Below, piece by piece: positions 25,301 to 30,167 of a stretch of DNA of 64,000 nucleotides. This DNA is from a virus: the IMG/VR virus record IMGVR_UViG_3300044818_000015, positions 26,045 to 90,044 of that record. One strand, 5' to 3'. A program made the position numbers and the translations under genes. Positions within the stretch are counted from its first letter, which is position 1. The number at the start of each line of letters is the position of its first letter. The notes under the pieces are model-generated. The model made no database searches, was not told the DNA's origin, and was given only the letters and a program-made list of their open reading frames with translations.

Positions 25301-26948
25301 TCGCCGCGCCCTGCGGCGTGTACAAAAAATCGACGATGCCGGGAATCCCCTTGCTCGCGTGGAAGAGGAATTCCGCCGTCTTGGCTGGCGCCGGCAGCTT
25401 CCCGCGGGTCACGTCCCATGGCTCGCCGAGCGTGCCCTCAATCAGCCTCTTGGCCGACTGCCAGGCAAGGTCCCAGATGTCTGTCAGTGTGCCGCCGCCT
25501 AGCGCTTTAATCGCGTGCGTGGTGGCAATCGTTTTCGCGCCGTCGACTACGGCGCTGGCGCGCTCCTGGATAGTCTTCGGTAGCTGGTTGGGTGGGGGCG
25601 TCGATTGGATGCCCTTCTGGAGATTGGATGCTTCGTCTTCGAGCGCTTGCGCTGTCGAGATATCTTCCTGCCGCAAGGGCCGGGTAGCGCGTAGCTGCGC
25701 GGCTTGCTGCTTCAGTTGATCGATCCGCGCTCCCGCTTCCGCTGGACGGTAGCCAGCCGGGGCGCTCTGCGCGGCCTGGTTCGCCTGCTGGATTTGAAGG
25801 CTCTGGAGTCCCGCCTTCAGCGTCTCGTCCCGCTTGAACGCCTCAACTTGCGCCTTATAGACGCCGATCTCGTCGTTGACCTTCGCTTCGAGCGCCTGCT
25901 GCTCCTGGATCTTAGCGTTGTGCGCGTCAATCTCTCCCTGGTCGATGGCTCCGCTACTGCCCGGGCCCGGCATGGTCCGCATGTCGATCTGCTGGCGCTC
26001 AGCATCGAGCTCCTGCCGCTTCGCGTTGGCGAAGGCAATCAGTTTGTCGACGTTCTGGCCGCGGAGCGTGAGCGTGCCGCGGCTGAGGACTTGGCTCTCA
26101 GGTGCGGCTGGCGCCGCAGTCGTCTCGTCCGGCGGGGATTCCTTTAGATCGTCGTCCAGTTCCTCATCGAGCGTTTTTCTCGTAGGGGGCCGGGGAATGA
26201 CGTTTCCGGCGCTATCGACGGGCGCGGGCTTGCCCTCGTCGTCAACGTACTGGCCGGTTGGCAGGCCTTTTGCCTTGGCTGCCAGTGCTTGCGGAAGATC
26301 GAAGGCGCGATAGGTGTAGCCCGTTTCGTCCGGCGGTCCGACGCTCTTCTCGTCGTAGACGTTGGGCTCGAACAGATGATCAAGGCCATCGGAAACGGCC
26401 GGTGCCGAAGCTGCGGGCTTCGTTGCCGCCGGCGCTGCGCCACCGAACAGATCATCGAGGCCGTCTCCTGCCGGTTTTCCCGCGCTGAAGGGAATTTTGC
26501 TGGTGCCTTCGGCGTGGGATACCGCCTGCGCCAGGTCGTCCAGCCGGTCCTTATAAGTGCCGATCGGCGTAGTAACCGGAACCTTGAGCTTGGATGCAAC
26601 GTTCTTAGCCCAATCCTCCGGCCGGTTGTTCCCGTCGCCCGCTGGCGCCCACACCTTACCCAGATCGAGCAAGGTGCTGTCACCGTTCAGCTTGTGCCGG
26701 GTGTTCCCCGAGATCTTGGCCGATAAGTCAGAGCGCAGAGCTTCCCACCCCGCTTCCGGCGTGTCGTAGCTGCCTATCGAGGTGGGCGTGTCGCGGATGT
26801 TGCCGGGATTGTTCCGGCCCGTAGGCGCAGATATCGCGGGAGCGGTAGGCGCGGTGGCCACCGGGGCAGGATTCGGAGCTGCGGGTTTTGGGAAGAGATC
26901 GTCCAGGCCGTCGCCGGCCTGTTGATCCTCGGGGAGATAGTTTGGCAA
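7323..26948 (-). CDS. Giant 6541-residue polyvalent phage protein (DarB-like methyltransferase-helicase with many modules)
   Basis: Modules seen in order: three DGLDxLF peptides (13-19, 162-168, 187-193) around an NNPGN domain (46 on); coiled coil (about 320-430); J domain with HPD at 914-916; Pro-rich repeats (about 946-985); 2H phosphoesterase with HVT at 1106-1108 and 1184-1186; SH3-like part (about 1653-1716); ParB-like module with GGNNR (about 1780-1960); PBECR-like nuclease (about 2436-2560); N6-adenine methyltransferase (EPSAGNGG 2946, NPPF 3010); Strawberry-notch-type helicase (GDGTGVGK 3356-3363, DESH 3483, QMLGRTHRTNQ near 3881); a conserved phage module with ELQSDWHQ (near 4980); zincin HEKWH 5422-5426; C-terminal segment with a hydrophobic helix near 6200. 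The methyltransferase-helicase order recalls P1 DarB. It is the last gene of the ejection operon, so entry with the DNA is likely but inferred. Start is TTG at 26948, three codons after the upstream in-frame stop, with no nearby Shine-Dalgarno. Confidence 0.9.
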   Translation of the reverse strand: MPNYLPEDQQAGDGLDDLFPKPAAPNPAPVATAPTAPAISAPTGRNNPGNIRDTPTSIGSYDTPEAGWEALRSDLSAKISGNTRHKLNGDSTLLDLGKVWAPAGDGNNRPEDWAKNVASKLKVPVTTPIGTYKDRLDDLAQAVSHAEGTSKIPFSAGKPAGDGLDDLFGGAAPAATKPAASAPAVSDGLDHLFEPNVYDEKSVGPPDETGYTYRAFDLPQALAAKAKGLPTGQYVDDEGKPAPVDSAGNVIPRPPTRKTLDEELDDDLKESPPDETTAAPAAPESQVLSRGTLTLRGQNVDKLIAFANAKRQELDAERQQIDMRTMPGPGSSGAIDQGEIDAHNAKIQEQQALEAKVNDEIGVYKAQVEAFKRDETLKAGLQSLQIQQANQAAQSAPAGYRPAEAGARIDQLKQQAAQLRATRPLRQEDISTAQALEDEASNLQKGIQSTPPPNQLPKTIQERASAVVDGAKTIATTHAIKALGGGTLTDIWDLAWQSAKRLIEGTLGEPWDVTRGKLPAPAKTAEFLFHASKGIPGIVDFLYTPQGAATIAGLRLPGIPDSVRAGVDAYFATTMAKDLPEVYERFKQDPSPATAGDLVGHAAMTLLPFVHAAGPEYREKVLTAIEKKLGDIFNFKFKPGEAEKIVDEPPPDSGDPGSHGTGPNRFRNFYSDWRNKNYKQTAQGTWEDTAGNTFTDEALHAEYNQRFGTHGRSEQRGGAPDPEFNAWRDKFYEQHGTEDRWQSKDRTNGNEFDEESLFEKFKREGGGGPKKPPPDDGYKPGPYETWRDNLYKKNAQGMWEDPASGHQYTDERMWQMYEETTAARDGTKKPPPDQSADASARRRAEYEAKLKREREESEARQKRQREEDDARRQRRPRGSPEFSQDQARDILGVDRNATFEEVRAAYRKAAMASHPDRNPGVDPAIFRRNQAAYSILEKEFQRTGKRDVPPKPPKPDDVPPKPPKPDDVPPKPPKPDDGADDVPPKPAAAAPEATPESIARDRVAMARHGKPYESLDNALRADVDAAMARPAAGKPKPAPEEKAAPVSNDDTAPQTHDYSSTQVNMPEDIADAVRKFGAAIPDEHLHVEAGEKTGGDASDGREKEIHVTVKYGNPSADPTPIQEILKGQGPITVTFGKTSIFKGTDGGPDVLKVDVDSPELHELNKLVGDAVDHTGNTFPTYKPHVTIAYLKPGTHRELYDGSIIRNVTGRTITLDSLTFSGKDGKIVEIPLTGKPAAEAQPSSGDVPPLQNETPAPEEKPELSQVSNVAEQPQSATPAILPHALQGAAPRYSYGPKQFTLEFENDLDKAAYIAAQKTPSKHDQKYVDFVAQHTGLKEAEIRTGGVAVRDSIKGIAKDAKPGVIQVPSHDHLWKAAVKPKPPAPPKKQTLPPQHPLADKKPVEAGVSEEEQEAIDAAAAAIAKKRGTPAPASGDAPPAEAPQHAPEEVPERVKQSVKLSLNALQKIADSLKHAREADAQFAGQGRYEWETWENISDRDKRIEEAQAKLAEFRKRATAKKIDHAAVIAELGGIPEFEPSAKGREWGGQKKPAAEGKHAWELPYRELADLLNHSRDTTARHNALADTYGDYNNPGNDFAQMIQGELRDPERYGAARVPTTELSRRHEAAIRKAMNVGETIPPEVLADYPDLKKPAGIHDFAVGQHVLVSIPGEKPDRPAVVKMVDLKRFANTKTRDGIRVKFDDDDVEATVYWERIRPATTTEAAGPTATSEEGSIQEKPPADKTPIVEEPSDETRSARGQRGDEGESLPEPPPTGRKEIKGERTQIRVKGRALPYEAYYSIREIDDVRPSHDPFTFEEDPDYPYVNGRDYSDELNRARPIQNSLPAFFDEAYLINDNPDAINGPSVIEDVGNALGGNNRLITLKRAYKIPELAKRYQERLRKRAPMFGIDPAGIDGFKKPGLFRVIADDTIDKQRAIADLNKVPTAKLSTAEQATEDARSITPELAKYLASVLESFGPDDSLNDIMNSKMGPSIVNRLISEGIFTEEERPVLFDSTSGAVTKAAKERVAKLVMGSLFEDSDQFKRIAPALRNKLERIAPLLRIIEARPDWTLSPDVRQATALIEYEADYKKAHGFDANSQLAKDQPEMFGSQRPETTPRAEHLAGILRKDSGTAIAKMVRAYVERSTAESFFEQPDPVEEFAKAFGAPKTGPVAPAPVTEDLTTAEKIPISKKHTANLEDQLQKEHRAKNEAELALANIIDSLFEKQKQWELTLSSDSAGARADARAEIRGDIAIAESILEDAAAAGEENKQFLRGQISDLKALASGKPAEPEISDEEQEAVDAAAAAIAAKRGTARATTADMEKRFPIGGRVTFNGPGGTAHSGEVLRIDNHGDQEPAFTLAVRDSGKVVTVDASTATPAPKSKFPPNHPSAPKKAAPPAKANPLADAGKEARDRMKALLEEDDKPQYSRRTDQPEMGSHGPILRQFHHDAKGAISWLLEHETGDAVAALYHPDPRLGDVDIIWGKSGTPEKDFEDGEGVAKLVAKGRTAILAELPEFFPKMQVDEKRSGANRIRLFDDRHKAAVRLDYDGKAKKWLLTVYEDEPPALTTRIRVGEAPKGPGPTPPGTSGQVPLPSGRTTSVPGTPRKGSGETPSPNSGAPDSNIAPEDGEVNSKPDKPQYSRTEGANGTTPPDPRIKQARIDLATVGAEHMLDGVTDEAAWLARMNEDVGPVIQWYAKKTGQTPEDALRQVHRLAVAVAKINGKTVEPMKPPAEKPASGDQQPVQADKPMPVVNKGDVVVFDSPQGIHKGNVVAIYGSSGEIEVRIPATDKPARSVYIKPADIRKINGVSTSAPEPEPAAHPAQALIDAVYDKLKSGGSLGNVVEFNKLAELHLGGSRASGDWTPKDAFDAMEAGINKLLLERGKALMEMDPIAALKDLRELLGRVTTQSVRTDEQLANQQFSTPPTESYVVARVGGILPTDVVLEPSAGNGGIAIWPKAIGAEVHVNEVSERRAQMMELIGFNKPTAHDGELINALLDPAIRPTVVLMNPPFSASAIKSHEATNRAIYGLNHVDQALQRLLPNGRLVVILGGGRADDTNGGANLTTGPSGKWFERIAAQYNVRANIRIAGKEYQKYGTTFSTRIIVIDKNGATPSQVKPGAVKTWDSVLQGNVETLEEAYNLLRDVAADRPQIEPVPRGGNGPRPGKSGTGLGADPGNDDAVPPGVHPGGRGTGRAGKPAGKPGGSGSQHAGVQAGAGDKLPGGVQPGTESAGHPETPAAERPESRPPDSNDERPSTLTLGPNLEEVPQPEAEADNGPFVPYRPSIAGPAHPGDIVETRTMATVKPPPISYKPSLPPSVLENGRLSAVQMEAIAFAGQQNSIVLPGGHYASALIGDGTGVGKGRISAGILWDNYLQGRKRLIWVSEKWDLMDAAIHDFRNIGADALTRGISIEDGKNVMGENPAVQAFSKFGYGKKIEHDGVLFSTYALLTGKNKTGQRRIDQMEAYLRGDDDGEGAYILWDESHNLKSAVAAQGGSESQRGVAAKELLARMPKLRTVSLSATAATDVINLGYLDRLGQWGPGTAFPQGFGEFQSQIGPGGIAAMELIARSLKAQGKYLARTLSYKGVTYETETHKLSKEQKDLYRTATQAWASVIQHAEATIANTTNGGRQQRGNFMSAFGGAQQRFFGLLITALKTPTAVELANKALAEGKSVVITLVNTNEAAQNREKAKQRDEDEDPDDLPEYDFGPKEALVNMVLTSYPTQQYADDVDSSGNPIKVPVYRNDEQGRKIPVVNPAAVEARDALIAKLNRDLHMPENPLDILINSLGGDKHVAEITGRKEKYDRSIGKFVPRGDPKASKKEINLFEMRAFQGGKKRVAVLSSAGGTGISLHAGNDVANQQKRYHITLQTGWSADKAQQMLGRTHRTNQKQPPEYVFLISDLAGEQRFVSTIQRRLGSLGALTKGQKNAAAGSAMGENANIETEQGRAATNSFYTQLLRNQPVPGTGLSGLQVLTDLRVIKLGSSGPEIPPADMTNVTKLLNRLMALDPDIQNATYRYFFNIFNAAVEQAIAAGTLDTGVKTLPGDEIEVKEQRLLAKDPKTGAETYYYPVDAKNKTERVSPEELDERLLQHEKRHAAIARNEKGVLYLVIDAPPTVHADGNVEPSSYTAKPERGRWLKVTQAELRGKGLKEVDTWAKEELSKAQDALKGAERDLERDQAQLKRDEDNNRTSRVRDAESDLSYAQGRADEAAAPDFEYFARTRREEALERAKTALAKAKAYEMPADSWQRKRVDASTKEVEAQRAPLAAAEAIAKDPQQWAKDIWKERYDAAPTHTTTHHHLIGGEVMRFWNPIRDAAFIRNSIYTTADSKTAERVVGIDIPESRIRALLDRISGGKSTVDAKQLHDDVLRNNLTYTLEGNTQVRRGIIGRIQVIQLFPPNQDVARNLLTLGALSEKGITPVYYIPRKYDGDGPNTTGAILDRILEAYPVKPDEAPPDAPQFSRQAPEVLARYTNHEDGLESVVTRHPNGYAVTLRDLDAEQTLPTVTIYPTLERARAKAHEIAGQASLVDRVAEASSQAETQSAADRLLGAQLTAQVKSGMAARPAKLKPAKDRGSDSLFGDQGQEPEQAPLFSRQPKAADKPQYSRVLQDPRARLTDQLRSAKALMERATIPGERAAAAAAVKRLEQSLAELSPAAAQTGQQRAEKVIASRAEFNNAQHRRVDEFVKERDRAFQAFQKSQADRPFDDDSTAAAQAFYEADAAAWKAFHAEQAERFKDTPQYSRKTPGFYSQLERAIAAKMKGPAVPGQLLAMLRNPQSGVKADELKWTGLDTWLEERKGPVTREQVLAFVKANEVQVEEVVKGGGAELEPTAWKEELPDWIADTPEGRYTITPNKGYDGFSLTSTHGSLGEFDSIAAAKDAVEAERIEIDLDQGPARESVAKYGGYVTPGGENYRELLLTLPGAKSETYTDANGMERTRQTAGTYRSSHWSEPNVLAHVRFGDRWTSADGTPYTPPEKILHVYELQSDWHQEGKKKGYQGGQWDALRNQAEAYLNSVDLGLSPYTFGWLFERPGDTNAQASKAAQASKAKRLEALREHFGEEWIDKANTLSTVHKNDSGVPPAPFAKTWHELAFKRMLRYAAENGYDRLAWDTGETHADRYDLSQQLESIWAKPAKGGTFDLTVDAKGGETIYDTGRTGPVTAEGLEDIVGKEMAQRIVAGEGEKSDFGDPAARTFTGLDLKVGGEGMKGFYDKILVDYAKKYGKKWDAKVGTTQINKPSIAGDLFIDEQDGGAAGQMFSVLDSQDTLSEPVREFETRAQAEAFVARVATDNPGALQPLHSIDITPAMVDSVMQGQPLFARTPDGETSDPGALRITVQPGKLITNQANVTAIGQVWGDPALDGMRLHPRHVVRAVKALMPTHPALALALEKAGANEQSVLLVNGSAGLQRAAATLRHEKWHLSIDQLEGHLGEHEQELLDHPFAQDAAVQLRLKGYPENEIAAEIGTHLVGGQYEELGLTRPQAVELGTHYFTLLTKQHGAKAVEQAITNLAPMMKEAVLRAGINAETERRSGTPQGELPQGADSGETGPQSSRGSHGGNHAAGGSRGQAALLLQDGPAFARRRKALNEPASYQSKTGALKNKLVRNLSQLEKVSHPAHAAAVQTATSRAQTVALMRAAAPRVEAALGKNGPSWLNFRRSLIESRLRGLRGRWDNMAEGAAQSTNDDLPAFLASVMHALQAIHEESIGVPIQSPALTAAALLERGDMDGLRAFLVDTFERAAARVARMMPETEYQDITQHAGFAGGLKVYKTLVEDAVRENHEENEGVLSNALGPLDTYYPLVRLDEEQPNAKGRWGRAVPYRKPPNIANYFATGHGEFYDAGMEALADRLRQAFRANNKGALIQALEDNKLGRKLGRGESLPDSIAIRSKDYKAVKVEVKPDRQIVTPGQGSVFVPAQHMVTAAWLEEELRPILDKNNLNLSDPASLIGKITQFTLAGPLDAVIHSANLIGTLVANTPFLGTSLAGKIAGGNPFTKRAAAIFHLINTNPTTEESVQDIIDMAKLGVVPEKYGSMASSWFKKSREYAAQMGADVEPTLGGEIKRALRETAEDFAAMVLRQPGPAKRDVEASLGFGPFLYGPKGIDIRARLVMYRAAKALYPQATTKDLYLVVNQLGNYTRALQGSIERAAKESGWSPFYTAGSTMARNGVNAWTGRGPMPKGGAGLRALQAITGGAVGLIALWIAMHEAMRGDPPWKDPHSKLLAVRLTDKQRATWLAQQLWGPPSNGDAYIDIGFFSPLVKRGARALGISGAFDAYKAGGSTDQLMDAAVAGAFNAAAHPLLGPPFSAAWVGLSGTEPYVTGWRDDRGKFNPQLMKAVETQKPGMAGWAKAHALAPLVTMNGFLENVGEATGLTKGLMPHGDDPANHWLRMAVDLATPQLFSRPGDALNHAEFLARQRSSAANADRVKVKNQITSLVRDDKIDEANELIGKQIAAGVISPNDVKLALKRAKVPKNVAGFESLDMMSALDIMDITTPEERILFTPILNKKIRTAWPKLPLNQQQEVIEQMNRLSGQ
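10172..10372 (-). CDS. Overprinted small gene inside the giant gene, after the zincin module
   Basis: GTG start, 66 residues, PELTPKQNEDLERLKANYRK and onward, ending KTDRPLPGAAKP; helical and natural in composition. It lies in the +1 frame relative to the giant gene. By hand count, 50 of 66 codons end in G or C in this frame against 28 of 65 in the giant frame, whose product here is low-complexity (Gly, Ser, Gln). This suggests the small frame is, or was until recently, the selected one, located exactly between two giant-protein modules. A -1/+1 frameshift connection is the alternative. Confidence 0.5.
   Translation of the reverse strand: MPELTPKQNEDLERLKANYRKGLTAARQGPKALAEAMEEIMPPEDPEDKPHFFYKTDRPLPGAAKP
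17165..17512 (-). CDS. Overprinted 115-residue gene between methyltransferase and helicase modules
   Basis: ATG at 17512, MSQPIARKSSLSREAVMALG, then a helical protein with AWAQILAMMMQCRQEYTRAA and NLPESLEDLVVSM, ending NDRLLSH. About 80% of its codons end in G or C. The giant frame over the same bases gives a Gly/Pro/Ser-rich linker with no fold. It is in the same +1 frame as the nested gene at 10172. The start falls just after the last protein-like residues of the methyltransferase module. Function unknown. Confidence 0.55.
   Translation of the reverse strand: MSQPIARKSSLSREAVMALGPVSPELAWAQILAMMMQCRQEYTRAAEELAERANLPESLEDLVVSMREFKPVLAINYLVESNPELSLRDIPKLPPLNVLKAVLRTQMTNDRLLSH
24000..24110 (-). 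repeat. 30-bp tandem repeats coding DVPPKPPKPD
   Basis: Three near-identical 30-base units plus a diverged fourth encode DVPPKPPKPD repeats just after the J domain of the giant protein. They form a stiff Pro/Lys/Asp linker. Copy-number change is likely between relatives. Confidence 0.75.
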
Positions 26949-26957
26949 TGGAGTGGC

Positions 26958-28424
26958 TTACAGGGTTCCTGCGGCGCGCGCGGCTTTGACGGCCGCTTCC
27001 GCTTCCGGACCATCGGCTTTGAATCCGCGGCTGACTGCGCCTTGACGGATCTGGGCCTCGGTGTACTTCTTGGTTGCCGGCGGCGGATCTGCGGCGGGTT
27101 TTGCAACTTGCGCGCCACGGCCGCCGCCGTTAGGGGGAGTGGCCCCTATCTTGGTCAGCTTCCCGTCGGCTCCTACGCTGAGGCCGGGTGCCCCGCTGGT
27201 ACCGCTGTTGGCGAGCTTATAGTTACGCAGGTCCCCGCCCTTGATAGCGCGCAGGGCTTTCAGCACCCCACCGCGGTTATCACCGATCGGATGATTCTCG
27301 TAATAGTCGGTGTTGGCGACGTTCTTGATCGCGTCGTCCACGCCCGCCCCACCGTTTGCGTTGCTTTCGGCAACGGCTTGGTAGGCGAGAGCCAGGTCCT
27401 CGTTGGCGCGCTGGGGAACCGTCTCGTGCTTCTTGGCCCGCTCGGCGGCGTCCTCTCTGAGTTTCAGGCTCTTAGCGCGGTCTTCTTCCGATTGCTTGGT
27501 GCGCCGTCGCGTTTCTGCGTCCATGGCCGCGGTCCGGTCGGCAGCTTCGATCTGCGCGGCGGTCATGCCCATTCGATTGAGGCTCTGCATCGCAGCCGGG
27601 TTCACCTTGCCGGCGGCGTCAAACGGTGGAGCGCCGAACGAGTCCGGCGGCAGTTCGCTGTCATTGATGATCTGGTTCCACTGATTCAGCTCGGTCACGC
27701 CGCGCAATTTGCCGCGGGTTTGATCGATCTTGGCCTGCTGCAGGGCGAGCTTCGCCTTCTCGGCCGTGGCCGTCTCCGCCGCCAGCTTGGCGTCGGCGGC
27801 GAGTGAGGCGTGCGTATTCAGCTCGTTGCGCATCGCGGTGACGCCCTCGCGGCCAGGGAATTCCCCGAATGTCTTCAGGGCTTGCGCGTGTTCGTCGTTG
27901 CTGGTCAGATTGTCCCGGTTAAACCCCTCGAGGATCTTCGGCCAGCGGGCTTTCAGCTCGTCGTCCGTCAGGTCTAAGGCCGAAGTCAGCCGGTCCCGCA
28001 TGGCGCCGTTCTTCTGCGCCGTGGCGTTGAATTTCTTCACCCCCAGGTCGACGTCGGCTTCATTCTGTTTGGTCAGCGCGAGCGCGTGATCGTCCAGGCC
28101 CTTGCGGACTCGCGCGATTCCCCGCGTCGACATCCCATTCTGGGTAGCCAGATCCAGGAACTTCTTCGGATCTCCCTGCGCAATCTTGAATTGGGTGTTG
28201 CCGATCTCCTCGTCCTTCTGGTCCTGCTGCATCTCCGCGGCCTTCATGCTGGCTTCCTGCGCCTGCGCCTGGTGTTGCTGGAGAATCAACGGATTGAGCT
28301 GGGCCTGCTGTTGCTGCTGCGCCTTCATGTTCTGCAGGGACATCATCTGTCCATACATTTGCATGGGGTCGTTGAGCTGCTGAGTAGGATGTCCAGCTTG
28401 TAGTGGGATAGAAGCGTCGATCAT
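26958..28424 (-). CDS. Putative DNA-ejection/internal virion protein
   Basis: 488 residues. The N-terminus is Gln/Met-rich (QMYGQMMSLQNMKAQQQQQA), followed by long charged helices through about residue 350 and a flexible Pro/Gly/Ala C-terminus. This composition and its place beside a gp7/gp20-like protein fit P22-type internal proteins released with the DNA. It ends in TAA at 26958-26960; the giant gene is in the same frame and opens only three codons later, so readthrough or reinitiation could link the two products. AAGG precedes the ATG at 28424. Ejection role is by context. Confidence 0.6.
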   Translation of the reverse strand: MIDASIPLQAGHPTQQLNDPMQMYGQMMSLQNMKAQQQQQAQLNPLILQQHQAQAQEASMKAAEMQQDQKDEEIGNTQFKIAQGDPKKFLDLATQNGMSTRGIARVRKGLDDHALALTKQNEADVDLGVKKFNATAQKNGAMRDRLTSALDLTDDELKARWPKILEGFNRDNLTSNDEHAQALKTFGEFPGREGVTAMRNELNTHASLAADAKLAAETATAEKAKLALQQAKIDQTRGKLRGVTELNQWNQIINDSELPPDSFGAPPFDAAGKVNPAAMQSLNRMGMTAAQIEAADRTAAMDAETRRRTKQSEEDRAKSLKLREDAAERAKKHETVPQRANEDLALAYQAVAESNANGGAGVDDAIKNVANTDYYENHPIGDNRGGVLKALRAIKGGDLRNYKLANSGTSGAPGLSVGADGKLTKIGATPPNGGGRGAQVAKPAADPPPATKKYTEAQIRQGAVSRGFKADGPEAEAAVKAARAAGTL

Positions 28425-28439
28425 AAAAAGAACCTTTTT

Positions 28440-28488
28440 CTTCGGGCACGTCTTGAGCGGGATTCCCGGGGAAGTTGCTCGCCGGACG
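28440..28488 (+). promoter_or_regulatory. Two-box intergenic element, copy C
   Basis: Box 1 CTTCGGGCACGT at 28440-28451 and box 2 CGCCGGACG at 28480-28488, 28 bases apart, 24 bases before the plus-strand ATG at 28513. Confidence 0.55.
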
Positions 28489-28512
28489 TGAGTTTCCGGT
28501 AGAACTTAAAGG

Positions 28513-28749
28513 ATGGCGAACAGATTTCTCACGCCCGATGAGGCCGCAGAAGGATTACTGCGGGATCTCCGCGAGTTGGGCGAGAAGATCAGCATGAGGG
28601 CTGGCGTTTCAGAGGAGGATGGCCAGTTCTGGGTGGCTTACGAGTTCCAGACTCGCGTCGGGCGCTTCCCCCACAATCCCCAGTCCGACGACGGACAGCG
28701 CTTCGAACGGATCAGCGAAGAGATTCGTAAAGCGGGTGGACGGATCTAG
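28513..28749 (+). CDS. Small plus-strand hypothetical protein inside the structural operon
   Basis: 78 residues, AAAGG directly before the ATG. Starts MANRFLTPDEAAEGLLRDLR and continues with a DGQFWVAYEFQTRVGRFP strand region. It points against all flanking structural genes and has its own upstream element copy C, the typical look of a small independently transcribed cargo gene. Its TAG abuts the stop of the minus-strand gene at 28750. No family recognised. Confidence 0.6.
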   Translation: MANRFLTPDEAAEGLLRDLRELGEKISMRAGVSEEDGQFWVAYEFQTRVGRFPHNPQSDDGQRFERISEEIRKAGGRI

Positions 28750-29694
28750 TTATGACTCCGGATCGCCGAACGATTGGAATGCGGGATTCGACCATCCTCC
28801 GCCGCTCCCGCCCGGTTTGGTGCGGCCCATTTTCGAGAGCCCATAAAGCATCGCGCTGTTGCCGACGCCGTTCAGCGCGCCGCCCCAGGCATTCGCCGCG
28901 CCCACCGTACCCGCTGCCTGCGAGTTGCCGACGCCGGTGATCAGGTCCGCGTCTTTCCCGGCACCCTGCATTTGGGCGTTGCCGATATACTCGTTGCCCT
29001 GCATGGCGGTATTCGTCTTCAGGCCAGCCGCCTGCATGTTGGTATTCACGCCCATGCCGGCGAGCGACGTCAGCTCTCCGCCGTAGATGCCGCCCGCCTG
29101 GAGATTCTGCGCGTTGGCCGTCTGGCCCATATTGGCGAGCGATTGATAGCCGGCCCGGTTGGTGTCGAACGTGGAAAGAGCGCGGGCGTACGCATCCTTA
29201 TAACTGGTCCCAGCGAGTCCCTGCGAGTAGCCCTCCATGGCTTTCAGCGTGGCGCCCGATTGCAGCATTCCGCGCGAGGCGGCCGAGCTTTGCAGCGCCT
29301 TCAATCCCTGAGCCAGTTGGAACTGGTAACCCGGCTCGCTCTCGAGGTCCTTCGGGTTGAAGCTGAAGTCACCCTGCGACTTCATCTTGTCCAGGCCGTA
29401 CGTCCCCGATTCCGCGTAGGGAGTCAGGCCCGCCTTCATGTCGGCGTAGACGCCTTTTTGCGCCGTGCCGGCATCGCCGATGTATTTGGTGGCAGCTCCG
29501 GTACCGGCGTCGACGGCGTTATTCGCCTGCTCGATGCCGGCGTATCCCCGCTCCACCGCGGCGCCGGTCGCGTAGTCAACCTTCTTCTGCGCGGCTTCCC
29601 CGGCGATCCTCTGCTGTTCCGCGGCTTTCCTCGCGGAGCTCGATCCGATGAGGCCCCCGATCAAAGAAGTTCCGGCCGCGGCTAATATCGGCAT
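28750..29694 (-). CDS. Phage DNA-transfer (gp7/gp20-like) ejection protein
   Basis: 314 residues. It begins with a hydrophobic, Gly/Ser-rich segment (AAGTSLIGGLIGSSSARKAA) and has the pattern ESEPGYQFQLAQGLKALQSS with SAASRGMLQSG, which is typical of podovirus DNA-transfer proteins. Ala, Gly and Asn rich to the end. It sits between a GNAT-like gene and the 488-residue protein in a compact operon. Such proteins leave the head with the DNA and help it cross the cell envelope. Confidence 0.7.
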   Translation of the reverse strand: MPILAAAGTSLIGGLIGSSSARKAAEQQRIAGEAAQKKVDYATGAAVERGYAGIEQANNAVDAGTGAATKYIGDAGTAQKGVYADMKAGLTPYAESGTYGLDKMKSQGDFSFNPKDLESEPGYQFQLAQGLKALQSSAASRGMLQSGATLKAMEGYSQGLAGTSYKDAYARALSTFDTNRAGYQSLANMGQTANAQNLQAGGIYGGELTSLAGMGVNTNMQAAGLKTNTAMQGNEYIGNAQMQGAGKDADLITGVGNSQAAGTVGAANAWGGALNGVGNSAMLYGLSKMGRTKPGGSGGGWSNPAFQSFGDPES

Positions 29695-29696
29695 GT

Positions 29697-30167
29697 TTAT
29701 GTGACCATCGGCTTACTCGCACCCAGTAGTATCTGGTCCTGGAGTTTGCCGTCCTTTTTATAACTCTTGAGGTTTCTTCCGTACGCCTTGAGTCCCGCAC
29801 GTAACCCGAATCTGTGCGCGATCGCGTTCGATTCGACGACGCTCGTCACGGCGCGAACGCACGGCGTGTGTTTCCAGAGCCATCCGTGCGGCCCGAGCAG
29901 CTCGTGCATCGCCGTCAGCGCCCGCCGGTCGAGCGCCATCACGGTATGGAACGCCCAGGTGATCGTGTTGCCGTTGTCCGGCGCGAACATCCAGAAGCCG
30001 AGGAGTACTCCTCCATCGCGCGCCAGGATGTACCAGACGGCCGCGTTCTCAATCACGGCTGCATCCTCGATCGAGGCCGAGAAGTCATCGCCCAGGAACG
30101 GGAACAGCCCGGGATTGCGCACCAGCTCGTTCAACATTCCGTATTCGAAGGTGCGTTCGAAGGTCAT
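29697..30167 (-). CDS. GNAT-like acetyltransferase-fold virion-operon protein
   Basis: 156 residues from the ATG at 30167, which overlaps the TGA of the gene upstream (TGATG). The order of segments, with SIEDAAVIENAAVWYILARD, GGVLLGFWMFAP and a C-terminal SNAIAHRFGLRAGLKAYGRN, fits small GNAT-fold proteins found in podovirus structural operons (T7 gp13-like or DUF2824-like). Whether it binds acetyl-CoA is uncertain because the classical pyrophosphate loop is not clear. Role in maturation is inferred from place. Confidence 0.55.
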   Translation of the reverse strand: MTFERTFEYGMLNELVRNPGLFPFLGDDFSASIEDAAVIENAAVWYILARDGGVLLGFWMFAPDNGNTITWAFHTVMALDRRALTAMHELLGPHGWLWKHTPCVRAVTSVVESNAIAHRFGLRAGLKAYGRNLKSYKKDGKLQDQILLGASKPMVT

